Positions 1 to 8,675 of a DNA stretch of 64,000 bases are shown here, piece after piece. The DNA is taken from NCBI GenBank assembly GCA_030066195.1, contig JASJCB010000012.1, forward strand, positions 40,864-104,863, in the 5' to 3' direction. Numbering within the stretch: position 1 is the stretch's first letter; each line of letters begins with the position of its first letter. The position numbers and the translations under genes were made by a program. The notes beneath the pieces were generated by a model, which was given only the letters and a program-made list of their open reading frames with translations, made no database searches and was not told the DNA's origin. Source of the stretch: Acidobacteriota bacterium. GTDB taxonomy: Bacteria; Acidobacteriota; Holophagae; Acanthopleuribacterales; Acanthopleuribacteraceae.

Positions 1-1632
1 CCCATGTCCGCCGCCGCGGCTTATGCGCAGATGCTGGTCATGGATCTCTTCTCGGGAGACCGGTTCCAACAACACCTGGACGCCGGTCTCGCCCAGGTTC
101 GAAACGCCGCTTTTTTGGACCCCGAAAAAAGCGAGATCCACCTGTTGGAAGCGCGCTTACACATCCTGGCCGCTGAACACCAGCGCCTTGCCGCTGAAGA
201 CCCCGTTCCCTATTACGAATCTGCCGTAGCGGCCGGTTTGCGCGCCGCCGTGTCCAATCCCTCCGCCGCGGGCCTGGTTTTGGGCGATGCCTATTGGCGG
301 CACGCCCGCCGCCTCCAGCAGTTGAACCGGCACGCCGAGAACTTGATCGTCCAGGCGGTGACCCATTTGGACCGGGTTCTGCCCAATGACCGCAATGCCA
401 TGTATTTCCGCACGCTGGGCAACGCCAACAAAGCGCTTGCCCGCCTCCATCAACAAGACACAGCCGGCCATTACGACCGCGCACTCAACGCGTTTCGTCA
501 GGCGGTTCGCCTGGGCGGTTCCGATATCTCCAATTACCAGGCTCTGGCCTCCTGCTTACGCGAAGTCGCGGGAACCGTGGCGCCGGAACAAGCGACTGGC
601 CTGCTGACGGAAGCGGTCAAGCAACTTGAAGCGGCCTTGGAGATTCAACCCGATCATTGGGTGTTGCTGCTCTACGCGGGCCGGACCTGGATGTCCCTGG
701 CTCAAGGCGGCAGCCCGCAACTGGAAACGCTGGATCTTGAACAAACCCAAAAAGCCCTGGGGTGCTACGATCAAGCGCTGGCCCTGAATCCCCCGCTAAC
801 CCATCATCTTCATGCCGCCGTCGGCACTGTCTGGTACGAGTGCGCCCGCTATAATTACATCCAGGGCGAGGACCCGTTCCCATACTTCCAAAAAGCGGAC
901 GAAGCCTTCCAAAAAGCCGCTACGGAAGCGCCCGGCGCCTGGCAATACCTCGTGAACCAGGCCCAGTCCGCCTATTTCCGCGGCAAGTACCTGGTCAGGC
1001 AGGGCAAGGACCCCGGCAATGCGCTCGATCAAGCTCATGCCTATATCCAACGCGCCCTTTCTCTTGCCGAAACCACCAGCGCGCGGTTGTTCCTGGCCAA
1101 TGTCCACAGGCTGGAAGCAGAGCGCCATTGGCAGACAGGTCGTGATTGGACGGCCTCGGTCGAGAAGGCTGTCGAAGCCCTGAACACCATCCTTGCGGAC
1201 CGGCCCGAACATGCCGAGGCCTTGCGGACCGTGACGCGCCTGTTCACCCTGAAGGCGCGTATTGTGCAAGCCGCCGGCGGCGATCCCGACCCCGCCTTGA
1301 ATAAAGCTCGCGACGCCTTTCAACAAGCGTTTGCCCAACATCCGAAAGCACCGTCCTTTCTGCTGGCAGGGGCTTACCTATATCTCCACAAGGCGTATCT
1401 GGCGAAAGAGAAGGGTACATTGCCGAATACGGCGGTCGAGGCGGGTTTACAGCTGTGTTCCGCTGTGCCGAAGGGGCATCCCCGTGCGACCGAAGCTCTG
1501 GCCCTGGATGCCGTATTTCATTTATTGAAAGCGGGTGATGATCCGACCATGGCAGAAAAAGCGCGTGCCCAACTCCGGCGGGCGCTCACCATGAACCCTT
1601 TTCTGGAATACCGCCATCGCCGCTTCCTTTAG
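1..1632 (+). CDS. TPR-repeat protein, 5' end outside the window
   Basis: The reading frame is open to the left edge, so this is the C-terminal 542 residues or more of a longer protein. It is almost entirely alpha-helical with TPR-like units, for example the stretches ending in ALEIQPDHW near residue 217 and ALALNPP near 260, each a helix pair closed by an N-P. No signal peptide or catalytic motif lies in the visible part. In many bacteria such long TPR blocks form the C-terminal half of Ser/Thr protein kinases or secreted scaffolds; which applies here cannot be decided without the upstream sequence. Its last 47 bases overlap the 3' end of the convergent gene on the minus strand. Confidence 0.8.
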   Translation, partial: PMSAAAAYAQMLVMDLFSGDRFQQHLDAGLAQVRNAAFLDPEKSEIHLLEARLHILAAEHQRLAAEDPVPYYESAVAAGLRAAVSNPSAAGLVLGDAYWRHARRLQQLNRHAENLIVQAVTHLDRVLPNDRNAMYFRTLGNANKALARLHQQDTAGHYDRALNAFRQAVRLGGSDISNYQALASCLREVAGTVAPEQATGLLTEAVKQLEAALEIQPDHWVLLLYAGRTWMSLAQGGSPQLETLDLEQTQKALGCYDQALALNPPLTHHLHAAVGTVWYECARYNYIQGEDPFPYFQKADEAFQKAATEAPGAWQYLVNQAQSAYFRGKYLVRQGKDPGNALDQAHAYIQRALSLAETTSARLFLANVHRLEAERHWQTGRDWTASVEKAVEALNTILADRPEHAEALRTVTRLFTLKARIVQAAGGDPDPALNKARDAFQQAFAQHPKAPSFLLAGAYLYLHKAYLAKEKGTLPNTAVEAGLQLCSAVPKGHPRATEALALDAVFHLLKAGDDPTMAEKARAQLRRALTMNPFLEYRHRRFL

Positions 1633-2197
1633 CGAGGGGAGGAGGAATATCGATCTCCAATTCGTCGGTGCCGGTTGCTTGCAGTATTGTCGGATTCTTT
1701 TCGGACCCTGAATCCAACTGAAGACGGTAGAAGCCCACCTGGATCGGGATCTCGGCAGTTGGAGACGAACCGCCCGGATTAGGGTATTGACCCTGGAAGT
1801 TACCATTTAAATAAACATCGACGGCCGGCCCCCGATCATTCTGCCAATTGATGAGAATATTTTGAAAGCCTGTATCGATAACGACATTAACGATAGGAGC
1901 CCCTGCCGTACTACTTTTGAACACGACATTGTTAAGCCCGCCGTTGCCAAGAACCTGGAATAGATAAGTCAGGTCTTGAACTTCGTACCGATAGGTCACA
2001 CCGCCGGTGCCCGTGACCAAATACTTATTAAAGCCGGTCCTATCGCTGGTTACCTCGGTCAGGGGATCTCCGTTCGGCGGCAGCCAGGTTGGATTCAGAG
2101 TATCGGTAAAGTAAACCGTTCCCCCGGCGAGAATGCCGTCTATGCCCAACTCCCAATTAGCCAAGACGTCGATTACATACACGTTGAAATTGGACAT
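1586..2197 (-). CDS. Hypothetical protein, paralogue 1 of a tandem pair
   Basis: A 203-residue protein of no family I recognise. It starts MSNFNVYVIDVLANWELGIDG and looks beta-rich, with no signal peptide or membrane segment. It shares an N-terminal pattern (N-x-Y-x-[VI]-[DE]...W-[EQ]-L-G-I-[DN]-G) and the C-terminal motif TGT[DN]ELEIDIP with the neighbouring gene at 2243-2851, so the two are paralogues. Here the frame runs about 20 residues past that motif and overlaps the end of the convergent TPR gene, which suggests the original stop was lost. The start has an AAGGGAAGG-type site just upstream. Function unknown. Confidence 0.65.
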   Translation of the reverse strand: MSNFNVYVIDVLANWELGIDGILAGGTVYFTDTLNPTWLPPNGDPLTEVTSDRTGFNKYLVTGTGGVTYRYEVQDLTYLFQVLGNGGLNNVVFKSSTAGAPIVNVVIDTGFQNILINWQNDRGPAVDVYLNGNFQGQYPNPGGSSPTAEIPIQVGFYRLQLDSGSEKNPTILQATGTDELEIDIPPPLAKGSGDGGIPEKGSW

Positions 2198-2242
2198 GTT
2201 GCCTTCCCTTTTGAAAGTAATGCCTTTCCGTGGTTGGATGTG

Positions 2243-2851
2243 TTATGGGCTACCGGAGGGTATATCGATTTCCAATTCGTTGGTGCCCGTGGACTGGTTA
2301 CAGGAATAGGGGAGTTCCTTATTATCGATACCCGTAGATTGTTGGCTATTTGAGGTTAGCGTGATTTTATAATGACCTCCGGATTTAACCAAATGGTCTT
2401 CGAATTTAACCAACTTGACATATTCATTTTCTTCAAGGGTTAGAGGAGGATCAGGACCTGGTAACGGGGGGTCAAAATCAAATTTCAATTTAACATTATC
2501 GGAACCTCTCCTCACCAGAATAAGTCCGTCAGTACCCTTACCGATTTCGTAGACAATGACCGGCTTGTCCTCGACATTTTTATATCTAATTTTTCCGATT
2601 CCTCCGTCCAGAACGTTAAAGGTATAATTATTTGTTTCAACATTAAAGGAATAGGCATCGTCCTCACCTTTAACACGGTGGCAAATAAAATCGCCCGAAT
2701 CCCACTCGTGTAAGAGCGGGTTTCTTTTACTGATCCAATTAAAACTCAGGTCTTTGTCAATCAAAACTCTAGCTTTTTTTCTGACACCGTTGATACCCAA
2801 TTGCCACTTGTTATTTGGTGTTTCCACAGCGTAAATGTTTACATAGGTCAT
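2243..2851 (-). CDS. Hypothetical protein, paralogue 2 of a tandem pair, AT-rich
   Basis: A 202-residue protein starting MTYVNIYAVETPNNKWQLGINGVRKK, beta-rich and lysine-rich, of no family I recognise. It is the upstream member of a two-gene minus-strand pair; 45 bases separate it from its paralogue. Both end in TGT[DN]ELEIDIP. A GGAGG site lies 5-6 bases before the ATG. Base composition is clearly more AT-rich than the paralogue and the flanking genes, so the pair has diverged in composition, possibly because one copy arrived separately. No transmembrane or secretion signal. Function unknown. Confidence 0.65.
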   Translation of the reverse strand: MTYVNIYAVETPNNKWQLGINGVRKKARVLIDKDLSFNWISKRNPLLHEWDSGDFICHRVKGEDDAYSFNVETNNYTFNVLDGGIGKIRYKNVEDKPVIVYEIGKGTDGLILVRRGSDNVKLKFDFDPPLPGPDPPLTLEENEYVKLVKFEDHLVKSGGHYKITLTSNSQQSTGIDNKELPYSCNQSTGTNELEIDIPSGSP

Positions 2852-3280
2852 GTGATCCTCCTGGACCCGGTATCAAAACTACCGATATTCCTAGATCATG
2901 AACGTACACGAACTCTTAAATGACAACAGAACTTTATTTTAACTTATTTCGGTGTTACTGTCAGCGCCAAAGTGCTATTCCATGTTTTTCCAGGGGCCTG
3001 TAATTACATAGGCGCGATACGGATTCCCGCCGCATCGCGCCTGTTCCCCGGCCGGTTATGTCATCCGAATCAATGCAACATGAAATCGATGCGTAGGGTC
3101 ATTTTCACGTCGGCCGGCTTGTCAGCCCTTTTCCTCTCCGGTTCCGTGAAAAACTCCAAAACCCGGGCGGATTTGACAGGACTCCCGCCTCCGTCGATAA
3201 TAACCCAACCAGATCGTGCTCCTTTCCGGCCGAACCTTTGGGAGGGAACGCATCCTCAACCCCATGCCCGGAGAGAATCC
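2852..3280. other. Intergenic region with a hairpin, no gene
   Basis: An AT-rich stretch holding the divergent start regions of the minus-strand ORFan and of thymidine kinase. It contains an exact 8-bp inverted repeat, GGCGCGAT at 3011-3018 and ATCGCGCC at 3034-3041, with a 15-base loop and no T-tract. The thymidine kinase frame stays open upstream to 2972, but nothing in that extension looks like the family, so I treat it as untranslated. Confidence 0.5.
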
Positions 3281-3880
3281 ATGGCAAAACTCTATTTTCG
3301 ATACGGCACCGTGGGCAGCGCCAAGACGCTCAACCTGCTTGCCGTGGCTCATAATTACACGCAGCAGGGCAAGCGGGTCCTGCTCATCAAGCCCGAGTTG
3401 GATGTGCGCTGGGACAAACAGCAGATCCGTTCGCGGGCGGGCCTGGAGCGCAAGGCCGATTTGTTGGTCCGGCCGGATACGGTTCTGGATGAAGCTGATT
3501 TTGAAGGCATCGACTGTGTGCTGGTAGACGAAGCCCAATTCCTCAGCACCGGCGTCATCGACCAGTTGCGCGCCTTGACCACGCAACGCAAGGTGCCGGT
3601 GATCTGCTACGGTTTGCGCACCGATTTCCGCACCCAATTATTCCCCGGTTCCGAGCGCTTGATGGCCATGGCCGATTCCATCGAGGAAGTGAAAACCACC
3701 TGCGCCTTCTGCAACAAGAAAGCTATCTTCAACCTCAAGTTCCTGAACGGGGAACCCACCCTGGCCGGTCCTTCCATCGACCTGGGCGCCGAGGAGAAAT
3801 ACCTGCCCGCCTGTTACCGCTGCTACAACCTCAAGTTAGCGGACGAGCGGGCCCTGGCCGGAGCGACCGATGGCGGGTAA
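3281..3880 (+). CDS. tdk: Thymidine kinase
   Basis: Phosphorylates thymidine to dTMP with ATP in pyrimidine salvage, in the cytoplasm. The 199-residue protein has the type II thymidine kinase layout: phosphate loop GTVGSAKT at 9-16 (the usual second glycine of GSGKT is alanine, as in a known subset), DEAQF at 83-87 as the Walker B/catalytic element, the lasso region around FRTQLFPGS at 116-124, and a zinc site from Cys141, Cys144, Cys178 and Cys181. I chose the ATG at 3281, preceded by GGAGAG, because homology begins exactly there; the longer frame from 2972 adds unrelated sequence. Its stop is overlapped by a small zinc-ribbon gene. Confidence 0.93.
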   Translation: MAKLYFRYGTVGSAKTLNLLAVAHNYTQQGKRVLLIKPELDVRWDKQQIRSRAGLERKADLLVRPDTVLDEADFEGIDCVLVDEAQFLSTGVIDQLRALTTQRKVPVICYGLRTDFRTQLFPGSERLMAMADSIEEVKTTCAFCNKKAIFNLKFLNGEPTLAGPSIDLGAEEKYLPACYRCYNLKLADERALAGATDGG

Positions 3881-4010
3881 GCAACGCTGCCTGATGTGCG
3901 GGCACCGGGTGGAGTTGGTCTGGGTGCACGGTCACGGTCAGTGCCCGGTCTGTAAAACCAATGTGGCCCCCTGCTGCGACGGCGCCACGGCCTGTCCTCC
4001 ATCGAGCTGA
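3870..4010 (+). CDS. Small zinc-ribbon protein overlapping tdk
   Basis: A 46-residue reading frame whose ATG lies inside the last four codons of thymidine kinase (ATGGCGGGTAA), a classic coupled start. It reads MAGKQRCLMCGHRVELVWVH, then HGQCPVCKTNVAPCC, giving two CxxC knuckles (Cys7/Cys10 and Cys25/Cys28) about 14 residues apart and two further cysteines, a one-zinc ribbon pattern. Codon use matches tdk. Similar short MCG...VHGHGQCPVC proteins occur in other bacteria to my recollection, without a known role. It ends three bases before the convergent VWA gene. Real gene likely, function unknown. Confidence 0.7.
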   Translation: MAGKQRCLMCGHRVELVWVHGHGQCPVCKTNVAPCCDGATACPPSS

Positions 4011-4012
4011 AT

Positions 4013-5140
4013 TCAACCGGCCAAAAGCGATTCCAGGGCGCACAGGCTTTCCAGGTTATGGCCGGGAAGAAAGTGATCCAGGTAAGGCAGGGCCTCGCGC
4101 ATGCCGCGTGCCTCCGGTTTGTAGGCATCTCCGCCCGTCAGCGGGTTCAGCCAGATGAGACTTCGAGCCCGGCGTTTGACGGCGGCCAACTGGTCGCCCA
4201 GCATGCCCGGTTCGCCGGTGTCCAGGCCGTCGGAGAGAATGATGACGCGTGTGCCGCGTGACAGCATATCCCGACCGTGCACCGCGATGAAAGTTTGCAG
4301 GCAAAGACCGATGCAGGTGCCGCCCGACCAACCGCTTGCCGATTCGCTGACCGCGGTCATGGCCTCTTCCATGTCAGCCCGAGCCAGGGCGTTGGAAATA
4401 CGCGTCAACCTGGTGCTGAAGAGGAAGGCGTCTACCCTGGGATAGTGCTGCCGCAATATGTAGATGAACCTCAGGAAGAACAGGCTGTAGCGATCCATGG
4501 AGCCGCTGCAATCCAAAAAGAACACCAGGCGCGGACGCCGAGGCCGTTTGCCGCGTCGGCATAATTCCAGGGGATCGCCGCCACGGGCGATGCTCTTGCG
4601 AATGGTGCGGCGCATGTCCAGACGACCGCCTCGCCGGGCCTGCTTGAAGCGTCGGGAAAGGCGCAGGCTCAATCGTCTGGCCAGGCGCATGGCCAGCGCC
4701 TCCATCTCCTCCATTTGATGGCTGGGAATCTTGGCCAGGTCAATGGTCATGGCGTAGTCGACGGCGCTTGCACCCGTGGTTTCGGAACCTTCCTCCTCGG
4801 CAGGTCGGTCGCTCTCGCCGCCAAGGTACATGGCGCGCAGCTTCTGCCATTGGTCGGGTTTGGGTTTTGGTGTTGTTTTCTCTCTTTCGATTTCCCGGTT
4901 GCCGGTCCACCATGCGTCGAACAAACCGGGAAAGCGATCGAAGTCCTCGCGGTTGCCGCAGAACAGGGCGCGCAGGCCGTGGAACCAGGCGCGGCGATCG
5001 GTCAGCACACCGGTACGGGCAACGGCCAGGGCCTCCAGGGCAAGGCCGGTGCCGGGGTTCATGCCGTTTTCGCGCAGGAAGCGACAGAAGCCGAAGACGG
5101 CATGGGTGTAGGGACCGTAGGCAATCGAGGGGTCGCTCAT
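4013..5140 (-). CDS. VWA domain protein, CoxE-like
   Basis: A 375-residue protein with a C-terminal von Willebrand A domain. The MIDAS motif DCSGS follows RLVFF near residue 210, and the later G-T-C and LSDGLDTGEPG elements supply the other metal contacts. The N-terminal half is basic and arginine-rich. No signal peptide, so it is probably cytoplasmic. It lies one base downstream of the MoxR ATPase gene at 5142-6041, the usual MoxR-VWA pairing that serves as a chaperone for metal-cofactor insertion or complex maturation (CoxD/CoxE, NorQ/NorD). No obvious client enzyme such as CO dehydrogenase is nearby, so the substrate is unknown. Confidence 0.85.
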   Translation of the reverse strand: MSDPSIAYGPYTHAVFGFCRFLRENGMNPGTGLALEALAVARTGVLTDRRAWFHGLRALFCGNREDFDRFPGLFDAWWTGNREIEREKTTPKPKPDQWQKLRAMYLGGESDRPAEEEGSETTGASAVDYAMTIDLAKIPSHQMEEMEALAMRLARRLSLRLSRRFKQARRGGRLDMRRTIRKSIARGGDPLELCRRGKRPRRPRLVFFLDCSGSMDRYSLFFLRFIYILRQHYPRVDAFLFSTRLTRISNALARADMEEAMTAVSESASGWSGGTCIGLCLQTFIAVHGRDMLSRGTRVIILSDGLDTGEPGMLGDQLAAVKRRARSLIWLNPLTGGDAYKPEARGMREALPYLDHFLPGHNLESLCALESLLAG

Positions 5141-5141
5141 T

Positions 5142-6041
5142 TTAGTTTGCCGCGCCGGCTTTGGCCAGCAGTTGCGTTATGCCCTCTTGACGAATTTGGG
5201 ACATGTCTTCCGTGGTTTTCAGAATGCAGCCAAGGGTGGCGTCCAGAATCTCTTCGTCCAGCGTTTGCGCGCCCAGTGCCTGCAGGGCGGCGGACCAGTC
5301 CAAGGTTTCGGCCACACCGGGAATCTTGGTCAGTTTCGTTCCCCTGAGGTATTGCATGAAGGCGACTACTTGATCGGCCAGGGCCGCTTCGATATCGGGC
5401 ATGCGACGGGTTACGATGCGGCGCTCTACTTGTGAATCGGGATAGTCGATCCAGTGATAGAGACAGCGGCGCTTCAAGGCGTCAGATAATTCGCGGGTGC
5501 GGTTGGAGGTAAGGATCACGTGGGGTTTGTGCTCGGCGCGTACCGTGCCCAGTTCGGGGATGGTGATCTGGTAGGCCGACAACAATTCCAGGAGAAAGGC
5601 CTCGAATTCCTCGTCGGCTCTGTCGATTTCGTCGATCAACAGAACCGGCGCCTTGTCCCTGGCCGTGATTGAGCGCAGCAGGGGACGCTCCAGCATGAAT
5701 TCCCGACTGAAGACGTGGGCTTCCTTTTGTTCCAGGTCCCGATCGCTGCCTTCTTGAAGCTTGATCGCCAGCAATTGTTTCTGGTAGTTCCACTCGTAAA
5801 CGGCGGTGTTTACATCCAGGCCCTCGTAGCATTGCAGCCGAATCAGTTCGGTGTCCAGGACTTTGGCCAGGGCGTGTGACGCCTCGGTTTTGCCGACACC
5901 GGCATGGCCCTCGATGAGCAGAGGTTTGCCCAATCGGGTCAGTAAAAACAAAACGGTAGCCAGGTCACGTTCCAGCACGTAACCTTGCGCGCCGAAGCCG
6001 TCGATCAATCGGGTCAATGCGGCATGGGGTTGTTCTGTCAT
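5142..6041 (-). CDS. MoxR-family AAA+ ATPase
   Basis: A 299-residue AAA+ ATPase of the MoxR clade. Walker A is GHAGVGKTE at 45-53, Walker B is VLLIDEID at 133-140, and sensor 1 sits in VILTSNRTREL. Length and motif spacing are normal. It is the first gene of a two-gene minus-strand operon with the VWA protein and probably remodels a protein partner chosen by that VWA subunit. It is divergent from cutA with an 87-base gap, where both promoters must lie. The MoxR assignment is firm; the physiological target is not visible. Confidence 0.9.
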   Translation of the reverse strand: MTEQPHAALTRLIDGFGAQGYVLERDLATVLFLLTRLGKPLLIEGHAGVGKTEASHALAKVLDTELIRLQCYEGLDVNTAVYEWNYQKQLLAIKLQEGSDRDLEQKEAHVFSREFMLERPLLRSITARDKAPVLLIDEIDRADEEFEAFLLELLSAYQITIPELGTVRAEHKPHVILTSNRTRELSDALKRRCLYHWIDYPDSQVERRIVTRRMPDIEAALADQVVAFMQYLRGTKLTKIPGVAETLDWSAALQALGAQTLDEEILDATLGCILKTTEDMSQIRQEGITQLLAKAGAAN

Positions 6042-6128
6042 AAGGCCTCCGCGATGGTTGCGTTTTGATTATAACGGGCGGTGCGCGGCCTGTGCTACCA
6101 TGGAATCACTTCATCCTCGGGGGCGTTC

Positions 6129-6470
6129 ATGGATGCACCGCTCAATGTCACCACCACGGTTCCTGATCGCGCCCTGGCCGATCGGTTGACGCGTTGCCTG
6201 TTGGAAGCGCGCCTGGCCGCTTCCGTCCAGGTGATCGGGCCCATGGACAGCACTTACTGGTGGCGGGACCGGATCGAGCAAGCGCGGGAATGGCTCTGTC
6301 TCATCAAGACGCGGCGGGCCGTGTTGGCCCCGTTAACCGCGATGATCCGGGAGTTGCACCCCTACGAGGTTCCCGAGATCTACGCCGTGCCCATCGAGGC
6401 AGGCACCCCGGAATATCAGGCTTGGATCGACCGCTACACCGGCGATCCCACGGAAGGAGCGGTATCATGA
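6129..6470 (+). CDS. cutA: Divalent-cation tolerance protein CutA
   Basis: A 113-residue CutA1 protein, normal for the family, which forms trimers with a PII-like fold and has been linked to copper tolerance. Diagnostic parts are the N-terminal V-T-T-T-V-P-D-R-A-L-A-D-R-L strand-helix, SVQVIGPMDSTYWWRDRIE, and the C-terminal LHPYEVPEIYAVPI element. The ATG at 6129 is chosen over the upstream 6081 start because family homology begins at residue 2. The stop overlaps the ATG of the aldo/keto reductase (ATGA), so the two are translationally coupled. Confidence 0.92.
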   Translation: MDAPLNVTTTVPDRALADRLTRCLLEARLAASVQVIGPMDSTYWWRDRIEQAREWLCLIKTRRAVLAPLTAMIRELHPYEVPEIYAVPIEAGTPEYQAWIDRYTGDPTEGAVS

Positions 6471-7429
6471 CGATTGAATTGGGCAGCAGCGGCATCCGGA
6501 TTTCCCCGATCATCATGGGTTGCTGGCAGGCCGGCGCTCAGTATTGGGCCGGTATCGACGACGATCAGTCCATCCGCGCCGTTCTAGCGGCCCTTGACGC
6601 GGGCATCAACAGTTTCGATACGGCCGAGGAATACGGCGAGGGCCACAGCGAGCGCATTCTGGCCGAAGCTCTGACCAGTCGTCGCCGGGACGCGGTGCTG
6701 ATGAGCAAGGTCTTCTCAAACCATCTTCGCTACGACCAGGTGATCAAATCATGCGAGCGCAGCCTGCGCAACCTGGGCACCGATTATCTGGACCTGTACC
6801 AGATCCATTGGCCCAGCGGTTCCTGGAACAGTGAGTCGGTGCCCGTTCAAGAGACCATGCACGCCCTGGCCGATCTGAAGCACCAAGGCAAGATACGCGC
6901 GATCGGCGTTTCCAATTTCAGCCGGGCGCAGTTGGAAGAGGTCAGCGCCTACGGCCATATCGACAGCGTGCAGCCGCCTTATTCACTGTTCTGGCGACAT
7001 GTGGAAAAAGACATTCGGCCCTGGTGTGTGGAGAAGGGCGTTACCATCCTTGCTTATTCTCCATTGGCGCAAGGCATCCTGGCCGGACGGTTCGGTCCCG
7101 ATCCCACTTTCGAGAAGGGGGATCATCGGGGAGCCAACAAACTCTTCCTGGCCGAGCATTACCCGCGAGTGTTGGCGGCGCTGGACCGCTTGCGGGCCGT
7201 CGCGACGCGCAACCGGATTACCCCGGCACAGTTGGCGCTGGCCTGGCTGATCCGACAGCCGAACAGTTGCGCCATAGCGGGGGCGCGCAACGAAGAACAG
7301 GTCCGCGACAACGCCAGGGCCATGTCCGTCGATTTGTCTGCTGAAGACCTGGCCGAGGTGGATACTATCGGCATGCAGGTCGCCGAACCCTTCATGGACG
7401 ATCCCGTACCCTGGACCTGGGAACCCTGA
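6467..7429 (+). CDS. Aldo/keto reductase
   Basis: A 320-residue NADPH-dependent aldo/keto reductase with a TIM-barrel fold. The catalytic tetrad is visible as Asp51 and Tyr56 (FDTAEEYGEGHSE), Lys81 (VLMSKVF) and His114 (YQIHWPS). The family signature AIGVSNFSRAQLEE and the C-terminal cofactor segment PNSCAIAGARNEEQVRDN are intact. It starts inside the cutA stop codon, so the pair forms an operon. The upstream extension to 6194 is only cutA read in another frame. Substrate is not predictable; it most resembles the general YajO/Tas-type or oxidoreductases acting on sugars and aldehydes. Confidence 0.92.
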   Translation: MTIELGSSGIRISPIIMGCWQAGAQYWAGIDDDQSIRAVLAALDAGINSFDTAEEYGEGHSERILAEALTSRRRDAVLMSKVFSNHLRYDQVIKSCERSLRNLGTDYLDLYQIHWPSGSWNSESVPVQETMHALADLKHQGKIRAIGVSNFSRAQLEEVSAYGHIDSVQPPYSLFWRHVEKDIRPWCVEKGVTILAYSPLAQGILAGRFGPDPTFEKGDHRGANKLFLAEHYPRVLAALDRLRAVATRNRITPAQLALAWLIRQPNSCAIAGARNEEQVRDNARAMSVDLSAEDLAEVDTIGMQVAEPFMDDPVPWTWEP

Positions 7430-7432
7430 GAC

Positions 7433-8428
7433 TCAGCGTTTCAGAACACCCTTACCCGTTTCGATCCAATCCTGGCCTTTCTGTTCCTCGGTAGTCAGGG
7501 TCAACTGGTCTCCCTCCAACAGCCAGGAGGTGCGACGCGTGCCTTTTTGCTCCTGTAAGACCCAGCGATTGTCTTTGTAATCGCCGATGAAACCGGCCGC
7601 CGGTGTGCCGGGCCGATTATCCAGGCTCAGCCGGGCATAGGCCTTGTAACCGGAGTGCCAGGTGAACAGTCCGAATTCTTTGTGATTTCCAGTGGTCAGG
7701 AATTGGATCAGGCTGCAACCGCGCAAGGCCCGGTGGGATTCAAGCGTGATCGGTTCTTGTTTGCCGTCCGCTGTCCAGGTACCGCGCCATTTCCCGGCCA
7801 GATCTTTAAGGCGCAAAAAGCTGTCCTCGGTACATGCCTCCTCGGTGGCGAAAGTGTGGGCCTCCAAACCATTCGGCCAGGGCGCCAGATCGGATGTTCT
7901 GGAGAACTCCATGATCCAACCGTGGCTCCAGGTCTTGCCGCCGTCATTGGAAAAGGCATCGTCCCAACGCAGGCGGTCGGCGGCGATGTCGCTGAAGGTG
8001 TACCGGCTGATGGTTTCCTTGCCTTCAGCGTTCTTGCTCGTCGAGAAGAACTCGCCGCGACCATGTTGAAAGCTGCCGCTGAGCGAACCGACAAAAGAGC
8101 GATTGGGTTGGGGCCAGTTCAGCCACAGTACCCACTTCTTCTGATCCGGGTCGAAATAACGCAGGCTGAAACCCTTGATGGGCTGGGAGTCCCATAATTC
8201 CAAGATCGCCTTGCCGTCCAGGATACGAAAGATATGCGCCTCGGCCTTGACGGAATCCGGCCAGGAACCGTCCTCCTGACGAATCCGTAAATTGACGGAC
8301 CAAGCGCCGATCCAGAAATCGAACTGGCGCATGGTTTCTTGATTGAAGGGGGGCGTTACCGGGTCATGACGTTGCGCCGACAGGGGCAACACCGAACAAA
8401 GAGTCATCCAACAGAACAGCAGTCTCAT
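7433..8428 (-). CDS. Secreted hypothetical protein (DUF1579-like)
   Basis: A 331-residue protein with an N-terminal signal peptide, MRLLFCWMTLCSVLPLSAQ, probably cleaved after SAQ. The mature part begins with the F-D-F-W-I-G-A-W-S-V-N pattern typical of DUF1579-like beta-barrel proteins and holds two such lobes, with the second near DLAGKWRGTW around residue 215. The ATG at 8428 is preferred to 8452 because it begins the signal peptide and follows GGAGG. The gene is convergent with the aldo/keto reductase, three bases apart. Exported, possibly lipid- or ligand-binding; function unknown. Confidence 0.7.
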   Translation of the reverse strand: MRLLFCWMTLCSVLPLSAQRHDPVTPPFNQETMRQFDFWIGAWSVNLRIRQEDGSWPDSVKAEAHIFRILDGKAILELWDSQPIKGFSLRYFDPDQKKWVLWLNWPQPNRSFVGSLSGSFQHGRGEFFSTSKNAEGKETISRYTFSDIAADRLRWDDAFSNDGGKTWSHGWIMEFSRTSDLAPWPNGLEAHTFATEEACTEDSFLRLKDLAGKWRGTWTADGKQEPITLESHRALRGCSLIQFLTTGNHKEFGLFTWHSGYKAYARLSLDNRPGTPAAGFIGDYKDNRWVLQEQKGTRRTSWLLEGDQLTLTTEEQKGQDWIETGKGVLKR

Positions 8429-8442
8429 GACGGAGGTCCTTT

Positions 8443-8477
8443 CAAGCGGCAAGCTTCAAGCCGCAAGCTACAAGTGG
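8443..8477. repeat. Heptamer tandem repeat CAAGCNN
   Basis: Five consecutive 7-bp units: CAAGCGG, CAAGCTT, CAAGCCG, CAAGCTA, CAAGTGG. They sit immediately upstream of the secreted-protein start. Similar AAGCTTG/AAGCGGC heptamer runs are scattered in intergenic DNA of several bacterial genomes; the role is unknown. Confidence 0.7.
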
Positions 8478-8594
8478 TTTGTTTTGGTTAGCTACCGGGC
8501 CTGCTTTAATATACGGATCATCTGGAGAAAGAGATCTTCGCTCGGAGATTTGTTGGTGTTGCCCGGCTTTAAGGATGCTAAGATGGTGGGGAAA

Positions 8595-8627
8595 GAAGGC
8601 CGTTCTCCCGTTGGGAGGGCGGCCTTC
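8595..8627 (+). terminator. Hairpin in the leader of the DUF2887 gene
   Basis: An exact outer stem GAAGGCCG (8595-8602) with CGGCCTTC (8620-8627) enclosing an inner stem CTCCC/GGGAG (8605-8609, 8613-8617). It is followed by GGTCGTTTTAGGGCTTTT, only loosely T-rich. It lies between two divergent genes, so it may be an attenuator-like structure in the leader of the gene at 8676 or a stray terminator. Confidence 0.45.
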
Positions 8628-8675
8628 GGTCGTTTTAGGGCTTTTATTCGCGAATAAAAATTATTGGAGGCATTG

